From positions 1,488,001 through 1,552,000 of the forward strand of contig NZ_SACM01000001.1 of NCBI RefSeq assembly GCF_004004565.1: a stretch of 64,000 nucleotides of DNA. Reading direction: 5' to 3'. The translations under genes and the position numbers were made by a program. The notes below the pieces were generated by a model, which saw only the letters and a list, made by a program, of their open reading frames with translations, ran no database searches and was not told where the DNA came from. Positions within the stretch are counted from its first letter, which is position 1. Each line of letters begins with the position of its first letter. Positions 1 to 8,698 of the stretch are shown here, piece after piece. The stretch is from Inhella crocodyli (GTDB taxonomy: Bacteria; Pseudomonadota; Gammaproteobacteria; Burkholderiales; Burkholderiaceae_C).

Positions 1-1018
1 CGCTGTCGCCGCACTGGGCCCATTCGGCGCGCTGCGAGGGGCGGCCGCCAGCCCCGCCCCGGATGCCTGGTGGGCCTGGGGCCCGGAGGGCGTGCGGGGC
101 CCGGCCGGCTGGGTCCCCTGGCCCGCGCCTCCGGCGGGCGCGCCGCAGGCCGGCGCCGGCGCGCTGTGGTGGGTGGACGCCCGCCCGGCGCTGCAGCGCC
201 TGGCGGCGGACGGCGCCCTCACCACCCTGCCCTTGGCGGCGATGCCCGACGCCTGGGTGCCCGCCCCGCGCGGCGAAGGCCTGCTGCTGACCGACGGCCC
301 CCTCGCCCGCTTGCTGGACCCGACCTTGCGCGAGGTGCATCGCTGGCCCCTGCGGGACCTGGCCGGCCGGCAATCCGCCCCGGCCGCGCACGCCTTGGCG
401 CACGAGGGTCGGCGCAGCCTGCTGCTGAGCCTGCCGGGCCTGGGCGAGGTCTGGGAGCTGTCCTTGGACCCCGACGCGCCGCCGGTGTTCGACGGCCTCG
501 TGCACGACCACCGCCTGGGCGAGGCCATCGCCCGGCCCGGTCACCACGGGGTGCGCCGCGTGCCGCTGCGCGAGCCCGGCGACGCGGTGCCCCTGCGCCT
601 GCACGGCGTGCCCGATCGGCCCTGGGTCTACGGCCCGGTGCCCGGCGGCGTGGCCGTGCTGAACCTGGACGTGCGCCGCCGGCTCGCCACCCTGCCGGCC
701 CTCGACGACCTGCACGCTTGGCAGCCCCAGGGCGGCTGGCTCTGGCTGCGCCAGGGCGAACGCCTGCAGGCCTTCGATGCGCAGCGTTGGCAGGCCGGGC
801 CCACCCTGCCCCTGCCCGCCCCGGCACTCCAGCTGGTGGCCGCGGGGGCCGAGCTGTGGCTGCGCGACGCGAGCGACCGCCTGTGGCGTGGCGGTCCGGG
901 CAAGGCCTGGGAGCGCCAGGGCAGCGCGCGCGCACTCGCCCTGGCCCCCGATGGGCGCTTGGGCCGCCTCGACGACCACTGGGCCGCCGGCTTGCGCGGG
1001 CTTCAGCCGGCTTGGTAG
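1..1018 (+). CDS. NirF-like beta-propeller protein, C-terminal part (5' end outside window)
   Basis: The frame is open from the left edge, so the true start lies upstream; about 338 residues are visible. The first residues look like the end of an export signal (Ala/Leu-rich, then ASPAPDA). The body is Trp/Leu-rich with short repeating blade-like segments. The stretch GLVHDHRLGEAIARPG, followed by RRVPL and later LNLDVRRRLATLP, resembles the NirF family (cytochrome d1-like propeller needed for heme d1 of nitrite reductase NirS). The C-terminal half looks degenerate compared with NirF as I recall it. It runs into the regulator gene from the other strand, with the last 16 bp overlapping. Denitrification context supports the call; family identity is inferred, and another quinoprotein-like propeller is possible. 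Confidence 0.5.
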   Translation, partial: AVAALGPFGALRGAAASPAPDAWWAWGPEGVRGPAGWVPWPAPPAGAPQAGAGALWWVDARPALQRLAADGALTTLPLAAMPDAWVPAPRGEGLLLTDGPLARLLDPTLREVHRWPLRDLAGRQSAPAAHALAHEGRRSLLLSLPGLGEVWELSLDPDAPPVFDGLVHDHRLGEAIARPGHHGVRRVPLREPGDAVPLRLHGVPDRPWVYGPVPGGVAVLNLDVRRRLATLPALDDLHAWQPQGGWLWLRQGERLQAFDAQRWQAGPTLPLPAPALQLVAAGAELWLRDASDRLWRGGPGKAWERQGSARALALAPDGRLGRLDDHWAAGLRGLQPAW

Positions 1019-1692
1019 GCGGCGAGGCGCTGGGCGTCCAGGATGCGGATGTCGCGCTTGTCCACCTCGATCAGGCGGGCCTCTTCCAGCTCGCGCAGCA
1101 CGCGCGAGAAGTACTCCGGCGTGAGCGACAAGCGCGAGGCCAGCGTGGCCTTGCTCACCGGCAGCGACACCGTCAGCGGCTCCCCGTCGCTGGCGGCGTC
1201 GCGCAGCAGGTAGCCGATGACACGCTGGATGCCCGACTGCAGGGCGTAGGCCTGCACGTCGCCGACCAGGCCGTGCAGGCGCCGGCTCAGTCCGGCCAGC
1301 ATGCGCATGGCAAAGCGGGCATCGGCCTCCAACTCGTCCACCACGGCCTGCCGGGGCACCGCCAGCAAGGTGGTGTCGGCCAGGGCCTGCGCGTTTACCA
1401 AGCAGGGCTTGCCCAGGAACATCAGCGCCTCGGCAAAGCTCTGCCCGGGGCCGATCAGCTCGATCACCTTCTCGTTGCCGTTGGGCGCGATGACGAAGAG
1501 CTTCACCTGCCCCGTCACGGCCACGAAGAAGGCCTCGCAGGGGTCGCCGACGTGAAACACCATCGCCCCCCGCTCCAGGCGGCTGATCTGGCACGCCGGC
1601 GCCAAGCGCAGCAGGGCCTCGTCCCCGATGTCTTGGAACAGGGGCAGGCGGGCCAGGAAGCGGGCGGTGTCAAAGCTGCGGGTGTCGAGCAT
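1003..1692 (-). CDS. dnr: Crp/Fnr-family regulator, DNR/NnrR type (NO-responsive)
   Basis: 229 aa. The N-terminal cyclic-nucleotide-type sensor domain (about residues 10-120) contains FAEALMFLGKP, which parallels FAEAMMFMDTP of Pseudomonas Dnr, and it lacks the Cys cluster of Fnr. The C-terminal winged helix has SKATLASRLSLTPEYFSRVLREL; the E..SR pattern in the recognition helix is the one that reads TTGA half-sites. Known Dnr/NnrR proteins bind heme, sense NO and activate nor, nir and nap genes. TTGA-N6-TCAA boxes recur through the first 33 kb, so this is the likely local activator. The start at 1692 was chosen because it gives the family length and has AGAAG upstream. It lies 44 bp after the MFS gene and may be cotranscribed with it. 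Confidence 0.85.
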   Translation of the reverse strand: MLDTRSFDTARFLARLPLFQDIGDEALLRLAPACQISRLERGAMVFHVGDPCEAFFVAVTGQVKLFVIAPNGNEKVIELIGPGQSFAEALMFLGKPCLVNAQALADTTLLAVPRQAVVDELEADARFAMRMLAGLSRRLHGLVGDVQAYALQSGIQRVIGYLLRDAASDGEPLTVSLPVSKATLASRLSLTPEYFSRVLRELEEARLIEVDKRDIRILDAQRLAAYQAG

Positions 1693-1736
1693 GGCGGCAT
1701 TCTTCTGCGCCGCCGCCGGCCCCCGGTTGACCCAGG

Positions 1737-3344
1737 TCAAGGGCCGGGGTCCCCGCCTCCCAGCGCCTGCTGGATGCCTTCGAGGCTCGCACCGCGCGTT
1801 TCCACGCCGCAGCGGGCCAGCCACCAGGCCGAGGCCAGCATCGGCAGGGCCAGCAGCACCGCGGCCAGCACGAAGTGCTCGAAAAAGCCCCCCACCGCCA
1901 GCAACGCGCCCACGATGCCGCCGGCCTTGGAGCTGGCTGCCACCACCCCCGAGCCGCTGCCGCGCAGGTGCACGGGGTAGATCTCGGCGGCGTAGGGAAT
2001 CAGCATGGCGATGACCCCGCTCACGCTCACCAGCAGCGCCGCAGTGGTCGCCGTGGTCAGCGCCGGCGCGCGCAGGCCCAGCAGCGCCAGCGCCGCGAAC
2101 GCCAGCAGGCTCAGGGCCGTGAGGGCGATGAAGAGCACCAAGGCCCGCACGCTGCTCCAGCGGTGGTACAGCAGCACCACCAGCGCGATGCCCGGCAGCG
2201 CCAGCACCGAGGACCTGGCCAGCAGCGCGTTGGCGCCGCTGGCGTCCACCCCCAGCGCGCCCAGCTGGCTGGGCAGCCACAGCAGGAAGCCGAAGTTCAC
2301 CAAGCCCCAACCCAGGCCGCACAGCAGCAGGGCGCCGGTCAGTCGGGCGTGGCGGCCCTGCAGCAGCGCGCGCAGGCCCTGCACCGGGTGGCGCTCGTCG
2401 TCCACCTCGGGCGGCGCCGGGTGGCGGGCGTCGTCCAAGGCCAAGCGCTGTCCGCCGGCAAAGCGGGCCAGCACGTCCCGGGCCTGCTCAGCCCGGCCGG
2501 TGGCCGCCAGGAAGCGGGGCGACTCGGGAATGAAGCGGTTCAAGAGCACGATCACCGCGCCCGTGGGCAGGCCCAGCAGCCACAGCACGCGCCAGCTGAA
2601 CAGGGGCTCCAACCAGGCCGCCGCGCCCGCCGCCAGCAGGTAGCCGGCCGAGGTGCCCACCCCGCCCAGCGCCACCAGCAGCCAGCCGCGGTGGCGCGCG
2701 GGCACGGTCTCGGCCATCAGCGTGAACGCGATGGGCAGCAGGCCGCCCGCCGAGGCGCCCATCAAGAAGCACATGGCCAGGTTCCACTCGAAGCTGGGCA
2801 TGGCCCCGCATATGGCCGTGCCGATGAACATCAAGGCCGACAGCAAGATGGCCGCGCGCCGTCCGTAGCGGTCCGCCAGGCGGCCCCACACCACCGAGCC
2901 CACGGTGGTGCCGGTCAAGGCGAACAGGGCAAGCCATCCCGCCTGGCTGCGGGCGATTTCGTACTCCGCGCTCAGACCGGGCATGACGAAGCCCAGCGTC
3001 GCCGGCTTCATCACGTCGATGGCCAAGGTGACGATCAGCACCAGCACCAGGCTGGCGTGCGCGCGGTTCAGCGCCGCCCCATCGGCCACGTGAAAGCCCT
3101 GCCCCAGGCCATGCGCCGCGTCGCCGGGGGGCGGCGGCAGCAGGCCCCAAAAGGCCAGCGCCAGGCCCAGGGGAATGAGCCCCATGCCCACCCACATCTC
3201 CCAGGTCATGGGCATGCCCACCATGCGCCAGTGGGTGTGCTGCCCCATCAGGAACATCGGGCCGTGCGACAGCACACCCAAGGTGATGAGCAACACCCCC
3301 GCCCAGAAGGCCAGGGGGCGTTGGAAGAAGGGCTGGGCGGTCAT
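1737..3344 (-). CDS. MFS transporter (sugar/organic ion porter-like)
   Basis: 535 aa membrane protein. Two hydrophobic segments in the first 75 residues precede the MFS core; the core begins around residue 95 and carries the A-loop motif GRLADRYGRRAA and the PESPRFL motif typical of the sugar/organic-cation porter branch. A hydrophilic loop of about 70 residues separates the two six-helix halves. The substrate cannot be told from sequence. The gene sits directly upstream of the DNR-type regulator on the same strand and 76 bp after norD, so a role in exchange of a nitrogen-respiration solute is possible but unproven. The extra N-terminal helices, with His/Met-rich residues between them, are unusual for this family. 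Confidence 0.75.
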   Translation of the reverse strand: MTAQPFFQRPLAFWAGVLLITLGVLSHGPMFLMGQHTHWRMVGMPMTWEMWVGMGLIPLGLALAFWGLLPPPPGDAAHGLGQGFHVADGAALNRAHASLVLVLIVTLAIDVMKPATLGFVMPGLSAEYEIARSQAGWLALFALTGTTVGSVVWGRLADRYGRRAAILLSALMFIGTAICGAMPSFEWNLAMCFLMGASAGGLLPIAFTLMAETVPARHRGWLLVALGGVGTSAGYLLAAGAAAWLEPLFSWRVLWLLGLPTGAVIVLLNRFIPESPRFLAATGRAEQARDVLARFAGGQRLALDDARHPAPPEVDDERHPVQGLRALLQGRHARLTGALLLCGLGWGLVNFGFLLWLPSQLGALGVDASGANALLARSSVLALPGIALVVLLYHRWSSVRALVLFIALTALSLLAFAALALLGLRAPALTTATTAALLVSVSGVIAMLIPYAAEIYPVHLRGSGSGVVAASSKAGGIVGALLAVGGFFEHFVLAAVLLALPMLASAWWLARCGVETRGASLEGIQQALGGGDPGP

Positions 3345-3420
3345 GCGAAGGGGCGCGAGGCGGGACAGGTCGGCCCGCGATTAGACGGCGTCGCCCCGCC
3401 CCGGCATGCCCTGGCGCGCC

Positions 3421-5220
3421 CTAGCGCGTCAGCTGCCCGTACAGCGTGGCCAAGCGGGCGGGCAGTTCATCGGGCCGGCGCACCCAGGCCCAACCCTGGC
3501 TGCCGAAGAGCTGGGGCAGCGCTTCGGGCGCGGTCTCGTCGATGCTGACCGCAAACGGCAACAGGCCGGCCGCGCGCGCCTCTTGCACGGCCTGGCGCGT
3601 GTCCTCTTGGCCCAAGCGCCCCTCGTAGCCGTCCAAGTCGTGCGGCTTGCCGTCGGTCAACAGGATCAGCAAGCGCTGGCGCTCGGGGCGCTGTTGCAGG
3701 CGCAGGGTGGCGGCGCGCAAGGCCGCGCCCATGCGCGTGTAGTAGCCCGGCTTGAGCGCACCCAACCGAGCGTGCACGCCCGCGCCCCAACGCTCGTCAA
3801 AGCCCTTGAGCGCGTGCAGGCGCAGTTGCCGCCGCACAGAGCTGAAGCCCAGCATGGCGAAAGCGTCGCCGCTGCCGCTCAGGGCCTCGCCGAAGGTGAA
3901 CAGCGCGTCGCGGATCACGTCGATCACCCGCTGCTGGTCGTTGGCGTGGGCGTCGGTGGACAAGGACAGGTCGGCCAGCAACAGGCTGGCCAGCTCGCGC
4001 TGCGCGCGCACCGGCCGTTGGTACACGGCGGCCACGCCAACGGGATGGCTGAGGTGGCGCACGCAGGCGTCCAGGTCCAGGGCCTCGCCGTCGCGCTGGC
4101 CGCGCAACCAGCGCGGCGCCGCCTGTTGCAGCGCCAGGCGGCGGCGCAGCCGCGCGGCCTGGGCGCGCAGGGCCGGCGCCGGCTGCCAAGGGACCGGGTC
4201 GCGCGCGGCCATGGCCTGGGCCAGCACGCGGCGCGGCACCAGGGTTTGGCGGCGGGGGTCCCACTCGGACAGCCACTCGCCCTCGCCCACCGGCAGGTCG
4301 TCGGCGCTGGCCGCGGGCAGGTCGAGGTCGAAGCGCACGCGCGCCGCCAGGCTCGGGCCCGGTTGCCGTTGCAGCGTGAGCGCGTCCAGCTCTTCGGCCG
4401 CGGTGGCCGCGTCGCCGTCGTCGTGGTCGTCCTGCGCCCGGTCGATGGGGAAGGGGTCGGTGAAGGTCTTGAGCCACTCGCTCTTGGGCGCCAGCAGCAG
4501 CGGCGCGCGGGCCGCCTCGCCGTCCTGGTGCTGCACGCGGCGGCGCTGGCGCAGCGTCGTCACGCGCGCCCCGGGTGGGTGCGGTGGCGGCGCCCCGCCC
4601 GCTTCGTCCGCCGCGTCCGCGGCGCCGCTCCAAAGCGCACCGGCGCAGGGCCGCAGCCAGCACCACACGGGGGCCACATCGCGTGGGTCCACCGGGGCCG
4701 TGGCGCGCAGCGCCCGCAGCGCGGCCTGTACCGCGCGTTCAGGCCCCAGCTCGGTCGCGGTGGGCCGCAGCGCCAGCTCGGCCTCGCGCAGGCGCTGCCA
4801 ACGCGCGCGCAGGCCGGGCAGCGCCGCCAAGGTGCGCTGCGTGGCCGCCAGGTTGGCCTGCAGCCAGTCCCCGTCCCGCGGGTCCAGGTGCGCCGCCAGC
4901 GCGGCCAGCCACAGGTAGAGGTCGCGGTTCAAGCCGGCGTCGGCGTGCACGGCCAAGCGCTCGGGCAGGGCCAGCACCTCGGCATCCAGCTGGCCCAGGG
5001 GGGCGCGGCGACCGGCTCCAGCCAGGCGCTGCCACAGCGTGCGCTCGCCCCCCACGGCCACCGGCGCGGCCGGGGCCACGCGGGCCTGCCCGCCGGCGGC
5101 GTGCAGCAGCAGGGCGATGGGGCGCTGCATCTCGGCCAGGCTCACGGCCGCATCGGCGTGCGTGCCATCGGCCTGGGCGGTGACGAAGCGGTGCCAATGC
5201 TGGCCGATCCACTCTTCCAT
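3421..5220 (-). CDS. norD: Nitric oxide reductase activation protein NorD (VWA domain)
   Basis: 599 aa. The C-terminal von Willebrand A domain contains DLSLS (MIDAS-type DxSxS) and a later LLILLTDGKPHD segment. The N-terminal two thirds are helical and Arg/Ala-rich, as in NorD/CbbO proteins. NorD works with the AAA ATPase NorQ to assemble or activate NO reductase, probably through metal insertion at the NorB active site. The ATG at 5220 overlaps the stop of the upstream polyferredoxin gene by 1 nt (TGATG), so translation is probably coupled. A much longer open frame continues upstream, but it only shadows the polyferredoxin gene. Family assignment is firm; the biochemical step is known only by analogy. 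Confidence 0.88.
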   Translation of the reverse strand: MEEWIGQHWHRFVTAQADGTHADAAVSLAEMQRPIALLLHAAGGQARVAPAAPVAVGGERTLWQRLAGAGRRAPLGQLDAEVLALPERLAVHADAGLNRDLYLWLAALAAHLDPRDGDWLQANLAATQRTLAALPGLRARWQRLREAELALRPTATELGPERAVQAALRALRATAPVDPRDVAPVWCWLRPCAGALWSGAADAADEAGGAPPPHPPGARVTTLRQRRRVQHQDGEAARAPLLLAPKSEWLKTFTDPFPIDRAQDDHDDGDAATAAEELDALTLQRQPGPSLAARVRFDLDLPAASADDLPVGEGEWLSEWDPRRQTLVPRRVLAQAMAARDPVPWQPAPALRAQAARLRRRLALQQAAPRWLRGQRDGEALDLDACVRHLSHPVGVAAVYQRPVRAQRELASLLLADLSLSTDAHANDQQRVIDVIRDALFTFGEALSGSGDAFAMLGFSSVRRQLRLHALKGFDERWGAGVHARLGALKPGYYTRMGAALRAATLRLQQRPERQRLLILLTDGKPHDLDGYEGRLGQEDTRQAVQEARAAGLLPFAVSIDETAPEALPQLFGSQGWAWVRRPDELPARLATLYGQLTR

Positions 5221-6140
5221 CAGGGCTTCCCTTTCTGGCTCACGTTGTGGCGCAGGGTTTCGCGCAGGGCGTCGGCGCCCACCGTCCACACCAGGGTGGG
5301 CGAGGCGCCGCGCTGGGCGTGCGAGCGATCGCAGGCCTGCAGGCACTGCCCGCACTGCACGCAGCTGAACATCAGGCGCTTGAGGTTGCGCGGGCGCAGG
5401 CGCATGGGGCAGGCGTTCTCGCAGGCGTCCTGGGCGGGACTGCAGTCGCGGCATTCGGCGGCGCGCGCTCGCGCGAAGCCCACCACCAAAGCCCGGCGGT
5501 TGGCCATCCAGGCCAGGCTTTGGAAGAAACCCACGGCGCAGCCGAAGCGGCAAAACAGGTGGCGCGCGAACAGCAGCTCGGCGCTGAACACCGCCCAGGC
5601 GATGAGCAGGAAGCGCGTTTGGTTGGGGGTGAGCGTGCCGCGCCACAGCCCGCCCCAGATTTCGGCCGGGGGCAGCAGGTAGGTCAGCAGGGTGATGGAC
5701 CAGGCGAAGCCAAAGAACAAGGCCGTGCCCACGAACACCGGCCAGTAGCGGGCCTGCGGGCGCACGCCCGGCTGGGACTGCCGGTCCCACAGGCTGAGCT
5801 TGCCGCTCGCGCGCACCAAGAGCGCGTTCAGGCCTTCCACCAGGCTGAAGTGGGGGCACAGCCAGCCGCAGTACAGGCGCCCCCAGCGGTAGGCCACCCA
5901 CAGGAAGCCGACGATCAAGGCCAGCGCGGGCACGATGCCGCGCAGCAGGATGGACAGCGCCACCTCGTTGGCCGAAAGCTGCCCAGCGCGGAAGGCGTCG
6001 ATCCCCAGGCTCCAGCGCAGCCCCAGCACCCACAGCTGCGCCTCGTGCAGGTCAAAGCGCAGCAGGTTCAGGGCCGGCGCCGACAGGAACAGCGCGAAAA
6101 AGCCCAGCTGCAGCGCGCGGCGGCGCGCCTGCAGGCTCAT
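5220..6140 (-). CDS. Membrane polyferredoxin, NapH/NosR/CcoG-like, between norQ and norD
   Basis: 306 aa. Several transmembrane helices carry the Cys motifs GRLYCGWLCP and FCRFGC, and the C-terminal soluble part has clustered cysteines (CRDCSPAQDACENACP and CVQCGQCLQACD) consistent with two [4Fe-4S] clusters. This is the layout of the Fer4_5 family (NapH, NosR C-terminus, CcoG/RdxA). It lies in a norQ-X-norD operon, 49 bp after norQ and fused by a 1-nt overlap to norD. The start at 6140 was preferred over an in-frame upstream start at 6209, which would run into norQ. A role supplying electrons or handling metal during NO reductase assembly is an inference; norE and norF were not found nearby. 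Confidence 0.75.
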   Translation of the reverse strand: MSLQARRRALQLGFFALFLSAPALNLLRFDLHEAQLWVLGLRWSLGIDAFRAGQLSANEVALSILLRGIVPALALIVGFLWVAYRWGRLYCGWLCPHFSLVEGLNALLVRASGKLSLWDRQSQPGVRPQARYWPVFVGTALFFGFAWSITLLTYLLPPAEIWGGLWRGTLTPNQTRFLLIAWAVFSAELLFARHLFCRFGCAVGFFQSLAWMANRRALVVGFARARAAECRDCSPAQDACENACPMRLRPRNLKRLMFSCVQCGQCLQACDRSHAQRGASPTLVWTVGADALRETLRHNVSQKGKP

Positions 6141-6189
6141 TGCGCCCGGGGTCGCGACCCGGTTCGCGCCCGTGCCCGTGCGCGGGGGC

Positions 6190-7005
6190 TCAATCGCCGA
6201 GCACGGCACGCAGCACCTCCGCCAAGGCGGCCAGGGTGGGTGCGTCGTCGGTCAGGGCCTCGGCCACGGCCACGTGGGCGGCGCGGGCCAGGGGCAGGCC
6301 GGCTTGCGTCAAGCGGGCGGCCATCACCAGCAGGCGCGTGCTGGCGGTCTCCTCCAGGTCGTGCTCGGTCAGGCGGCGCAGGGCCTGGGCCAGGCGCACC
6401 AGTTGCAGCGCCACCTCGGGCGGGCAGCCGCTCTCGCTTTGCACGATCTGCGCTTCCAGCACCGGGCTGGGGTAGCCCAGGCTCAGCGCCACAAAGCGCT
6501 GCCGCGTGCTGGGCTTCAGGCCTTTGAGCAGGTGCTGGTAGCCGGGGTTGTACGAGAGCACCAGCATGAAGCCGGGCGCGGCGGCGATCTGCTCGCCCGT
6601 GCGGTCCAGCGGCAGTTGGCGGCGGTCGTCGGCCAGCGGGTGCAGCACCACGGTGATGTCCTTGCGCGCCTCCACCACCTCGTCCAGGTAAAAGATCGCG
6701 CCCTCGCGCACGGCGCGGGTCAGCGGCCCGTCCACCCAGCGGGTGTCACCGCCCTCGATCAGGTGGCGGCCGGTCAGGTCGGCCGCGCCCAGGTCGTCGT
6801 GGCCGCTCACCGTGATCAAAGGGCGCCCCAAGCGCGCGGCCATGTGCTCGACCAGCCGCGTTTTGCCGCAGCCGGTGGGGCCCTTCAACAGCAGCGGCAG
6901 CCGGGCGGCATGGGCCTGGGCGAAGAGGTCGCACTCGTCGGCCTGGGCGAGGTAGGGCGGCGGGGCGGTGGCCAAAGGAACGGCGGCAAGGTGGGGCGAT
7001 CGCAT
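6190..7005 (-). CDS. norQ: Nitric oxide reductase activation ATPase NorQ (MoxR/CbbQ AAA)
   Basis: 271 aa. Walker A is GPTGCGKT (residues 42-49), Walker B is AIFYLDEV, and LSYNPGYQHLLKGLKPSTRQRF is a NorQ/CbbQ signature. These ATPases form rings and act with a VWA partner, here NorD two genes downstream, to remodel the reductase. It is the first gene of norQ-polyferredoxin-norD. A perfect TTGAA-N4-TTCAA box lies 42 bp upstream of the ATG, and a TAGTCT hexamer at the class II spacing predicts a transcript that begins only about 1 nt before the ATG. There is no Shine-Dalgarno sequence, which fits leaderless translation. Confidence 0.92.
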   Translation of the reverse strand: MRSPHLAAVPLATAPPPYLAQADECDLFAQAHAARLPLLLKGPTGCGKTRLVEHMAARLGRPLITVSGHDDLGAADLTGRHLIEGGDTRWVDGPLTRAVREGAIFYLDEVVEARKDITVVLHPLADDRRQLPLDRTGEQIAAAPGFMLVLSYNPGYQHLLKGLKPSTRQRFVALSLGYPSPVLEAQIVQSESGCPPEVALQLVRLAQALRRLTEHDLEETASTRLLVMAARLTQAGLPLARAAHVAVAEALTDDAPTLAALAEVLRAVLGD

Positions 7006-7012
7006 GGCCCCA

Positions 7013-7054
7013 AGACTAGGCAGCCGGCGCCCGCCTGTCCTTGAAGTGGTTCAA
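7013..7054 (-). promoter_or_regulatory. DNR/FNR-type box and -10 for norQ
   Basis: TTGAAGTGGTTCAA spans 7041-7054. Its inverted repeat extends to 9-bp perfect arms (7037-7058), and the centre is 7047.5. The hexamer TAGTCT (7018-7013) is centred 32 bp downstream, as in class II FNR-dependent promoters where the box is at -41.5. The predicted transcript start is near 7006, next to the norQ ATG at 7005. Confidence 0.8.
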
Positions 7055-7069
7055 GGACGGCGGGGGCCC

Positions 7070-7798
7070 TCAGTCGTCGTCCCAGTCCCGCGCGTGGTGG
7101 CGCTCGCCACCGTGCCGTTCCGCCCGGGCCGAGGGCTCCCGCGCCGACTCCCACTGCCAGGCCGCGACCGCACCGACCAGCACGGCCAGGGCCAGCAGCA
7201 GCGCCGCACCGCGGCGCTCTTGGCGCACCAGGTCCGGCCCGGGGCCGGCCACGCGGCCGCTCCACATGGCGCGCGCCAGGTTGCGCCCGCGCAGCACGCT
7301 TTGCGCCAGCACCAACAAGGGGTGCAAGAGCGCCACCAGGCCCAAGCCATTGGCCAGCCCCTCGTGCACCTCCTCGAACACCTCCTCGCCGCCCGCCCAG
7401 TCCAGGTGCGTGGCCAGGCCACTCAGCGCCAAGAAGGGCAGGCCCATCAGCAGCACCGTGGGCAGCAGGCCCACGAGCAGGGTCAAGCCCTGCTGCGCGT
7501 GCTGCTCGGGCGCACGCACGCCCCCCGGCTGCCACCAGGCCGACCCCCAGCGCCGCAGCGCCCCGAGCCGGCGCCCCACCGGGGCCAGGCGCGCCGAGGG
7601 CGGCCCGAACAGGCCATAGGCCACGCGCCATGCCAGCAAGCCGGCCAGGCTGTAGCCCAGGGTGACGTGCAACGGACGCCAGCCGTCCTCGTCGCCCGTC
7701 AACCAGGCCAGGGCAAAGCCCAGCGCCAACAGCGCGTGGAACACGCGAATGGGGGCGTCGGTGACCCAACGGTCGGGGGGCGTGGCGGTGGCGTTCAT
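7070..7798 (-). CDS. Cytochrome b561-type membrane protein
   Basis: 242 aa. It has an N-terminal helix with VFHALLALGFALAWLTGD, a second with PLHVTLGYSLAGLLAWRVAYGLFGP, and later helices containing His (EEVHEGLANGLGLVALLHPLLVL). This is the pattern of the bacterial cytochrome b561 / Ni-Fe hydrogenase b-subunit family, where paired His residues bind two hemes and pass electrons between quinol and a c-type cytochrome. The C-terminus is short, charged and His/Asp-rich. It lies just upstream of the norQ promoter on the same strand but is separated from norQ by the regulatory box, so it is probably a distinct unit. The electron partner is unknown. Confidence 0.78.
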   Translation of the reverse strand: MNATATPPDRWVTDAPIRVFHALLALGFALAWLTGDEDGWRPLHVTLGYSLAGLLAWRVAYGLFGPPSARLAPVGRRLGALRRWGSAWWQPGGVRAPEQHAQQGLTLLVGLLPTVLLMGLPFLALSGLATHLDWAGGEEVFEEVHEGLANGLGLVALLHPLLVLAQSVLRGRNLARAMWSGRVAGPGPDLVRQERRGAALLLALAVLVGAVAAWQWESAREPSARAERHGGERHHARDWDDD

Positions 7799-7891
7799 GG
7801 CAAGGCCCTGTCTGCAGCGATGCCGCCATCTTGAAACGCCAGGGTGAAGCCGGGATGAAGACGCGGCGGGCTGGGTGCCCCCCGCGCCAAA

Positions 7892-8698
7892 TCAGCGCGC
7901 CAGCACCCAATCGGTCACGCGCCGCACCACCTCGGCCTCCAGGCCGTTGAAGCCGTGGTGCGCAAAGGCCTCGCAGGGCTCGCCCACGTTGCGGCCGCCG
8001 GTGAACGACAGCAGCTCGCGCCGCGGCGCGTGCGTGAACTTCGCCATCAGCGCCGGCACCTCGGCAAAGGCACAGTGGCCGCAGCCGTCCTGCTCGTGGT
8101 GCACCACGAGCACCGGCACGGTCACGCGTTCCAACGCCATGGCCGGTACCGGCCGGCCGCGGGTGTCGCTCAAGATCGTCGCCGTCAGCACCAGGCCGTC
8201 CGGCCCCTCGGGCGGCGGCAGCACCGTGGCCACGTGCGCGGCCGACTGCGTGCCCCTGCTCGTGCCCACCAGCCACACCGGCAGGCGGTGGCGCTGGCGC
8301 AGCCAAGCGAGGGTGGCGGCCACGTCGGCCACGTGCTCGGGCGTCTGCCGAAAGCCCGCCAGGAACGGTGGGCCCTGGCGGTCGGACGGCGCGTCCAGCA
8401 CCGCCACCGCCAGCCCCTGTGCGGCAAAGCGCTCGCGGCTGCGCACCAGGAAGTTGCCCTCGCCCCAGCGCATCGCGCCGTCGAGCCCCAGTTGCAGGCC
8501 CCCGTGCCCGCCGGGAAGCAGCACCACCACCGCCTTGGGCTCGGGCGGGGTGAGCAGCAGCAGGCGCTGCGTCACCCCCGGGCGCGTGGGCAACTCGTGC
8601 ACTTGGGCCTCGGTCGCGACCGCCGTGCCCCACGTCGACCCCGCCACCACCGCGGCCAGCATCGCGCGCCGCAGGCGCCCCCATGCCCGCACGCTCAT
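7892..8698 (-). CDS. Secreted alpha/beta hydrolase-like protein
   Basis: 268 aa with a signal peptide of about 28 residues (basic start, hydrophobic core, ends TAVATEA). The alpha/beta hydrolase features are VVLLPGGHGG (oxyanion region), VGTSRGTQS with nucleophile Ser, HHEQDGCGHC with the likely acid Asp, and FAHHGF with the likely catalytic His. The substrate is unknown. The start overlaps the end of the upstream YciI-like gene by 4 nt, so the two are cotranscribed. Two close Cys residues next to the acid Asp and a third near the C-terminus could form a disulfide, which fits a periplasmic location. Confidence 0.75.
   Translation of the reverse strand: MSVRAWGRLRRAMLAAVVAGSTWGTAVATEAQVHELPTRPGVTQRLLLLTPPEPKAVVVLLPGGHGGLQLGLDGAMRWGEGNFLVRSRERFAAQGLAVAVLDAPSDRQGPPFLAGFRQTPEHVADVAATLAWLRQRHRLPVWLVGTSRGTQSAAHVATVLPPPEGPDGLVLTATILSDTRGRPVPAMALERVTVPVLVVHHEQDGCGHCAFAEVPALMAKFTHAPRRELLSFTGGRNVGEPCEAFAHHGFNGLEAEVVRRVTDWVLAR

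Noticed and set aside
1875-3548. Plus-strand open frame opposite the MFS gene
   Set aside because: It is Gln/His/Arg-rich low-complexity reading of antisense DNA; the MFS gene has clear motifs.
7799-7891. TTGAAACGCCAGGG upstream of the cytochrome b561-like gene as another DNR box
   Set aside because: Only the left half-site fits; the right half does not match TTCAA or ATCAA.
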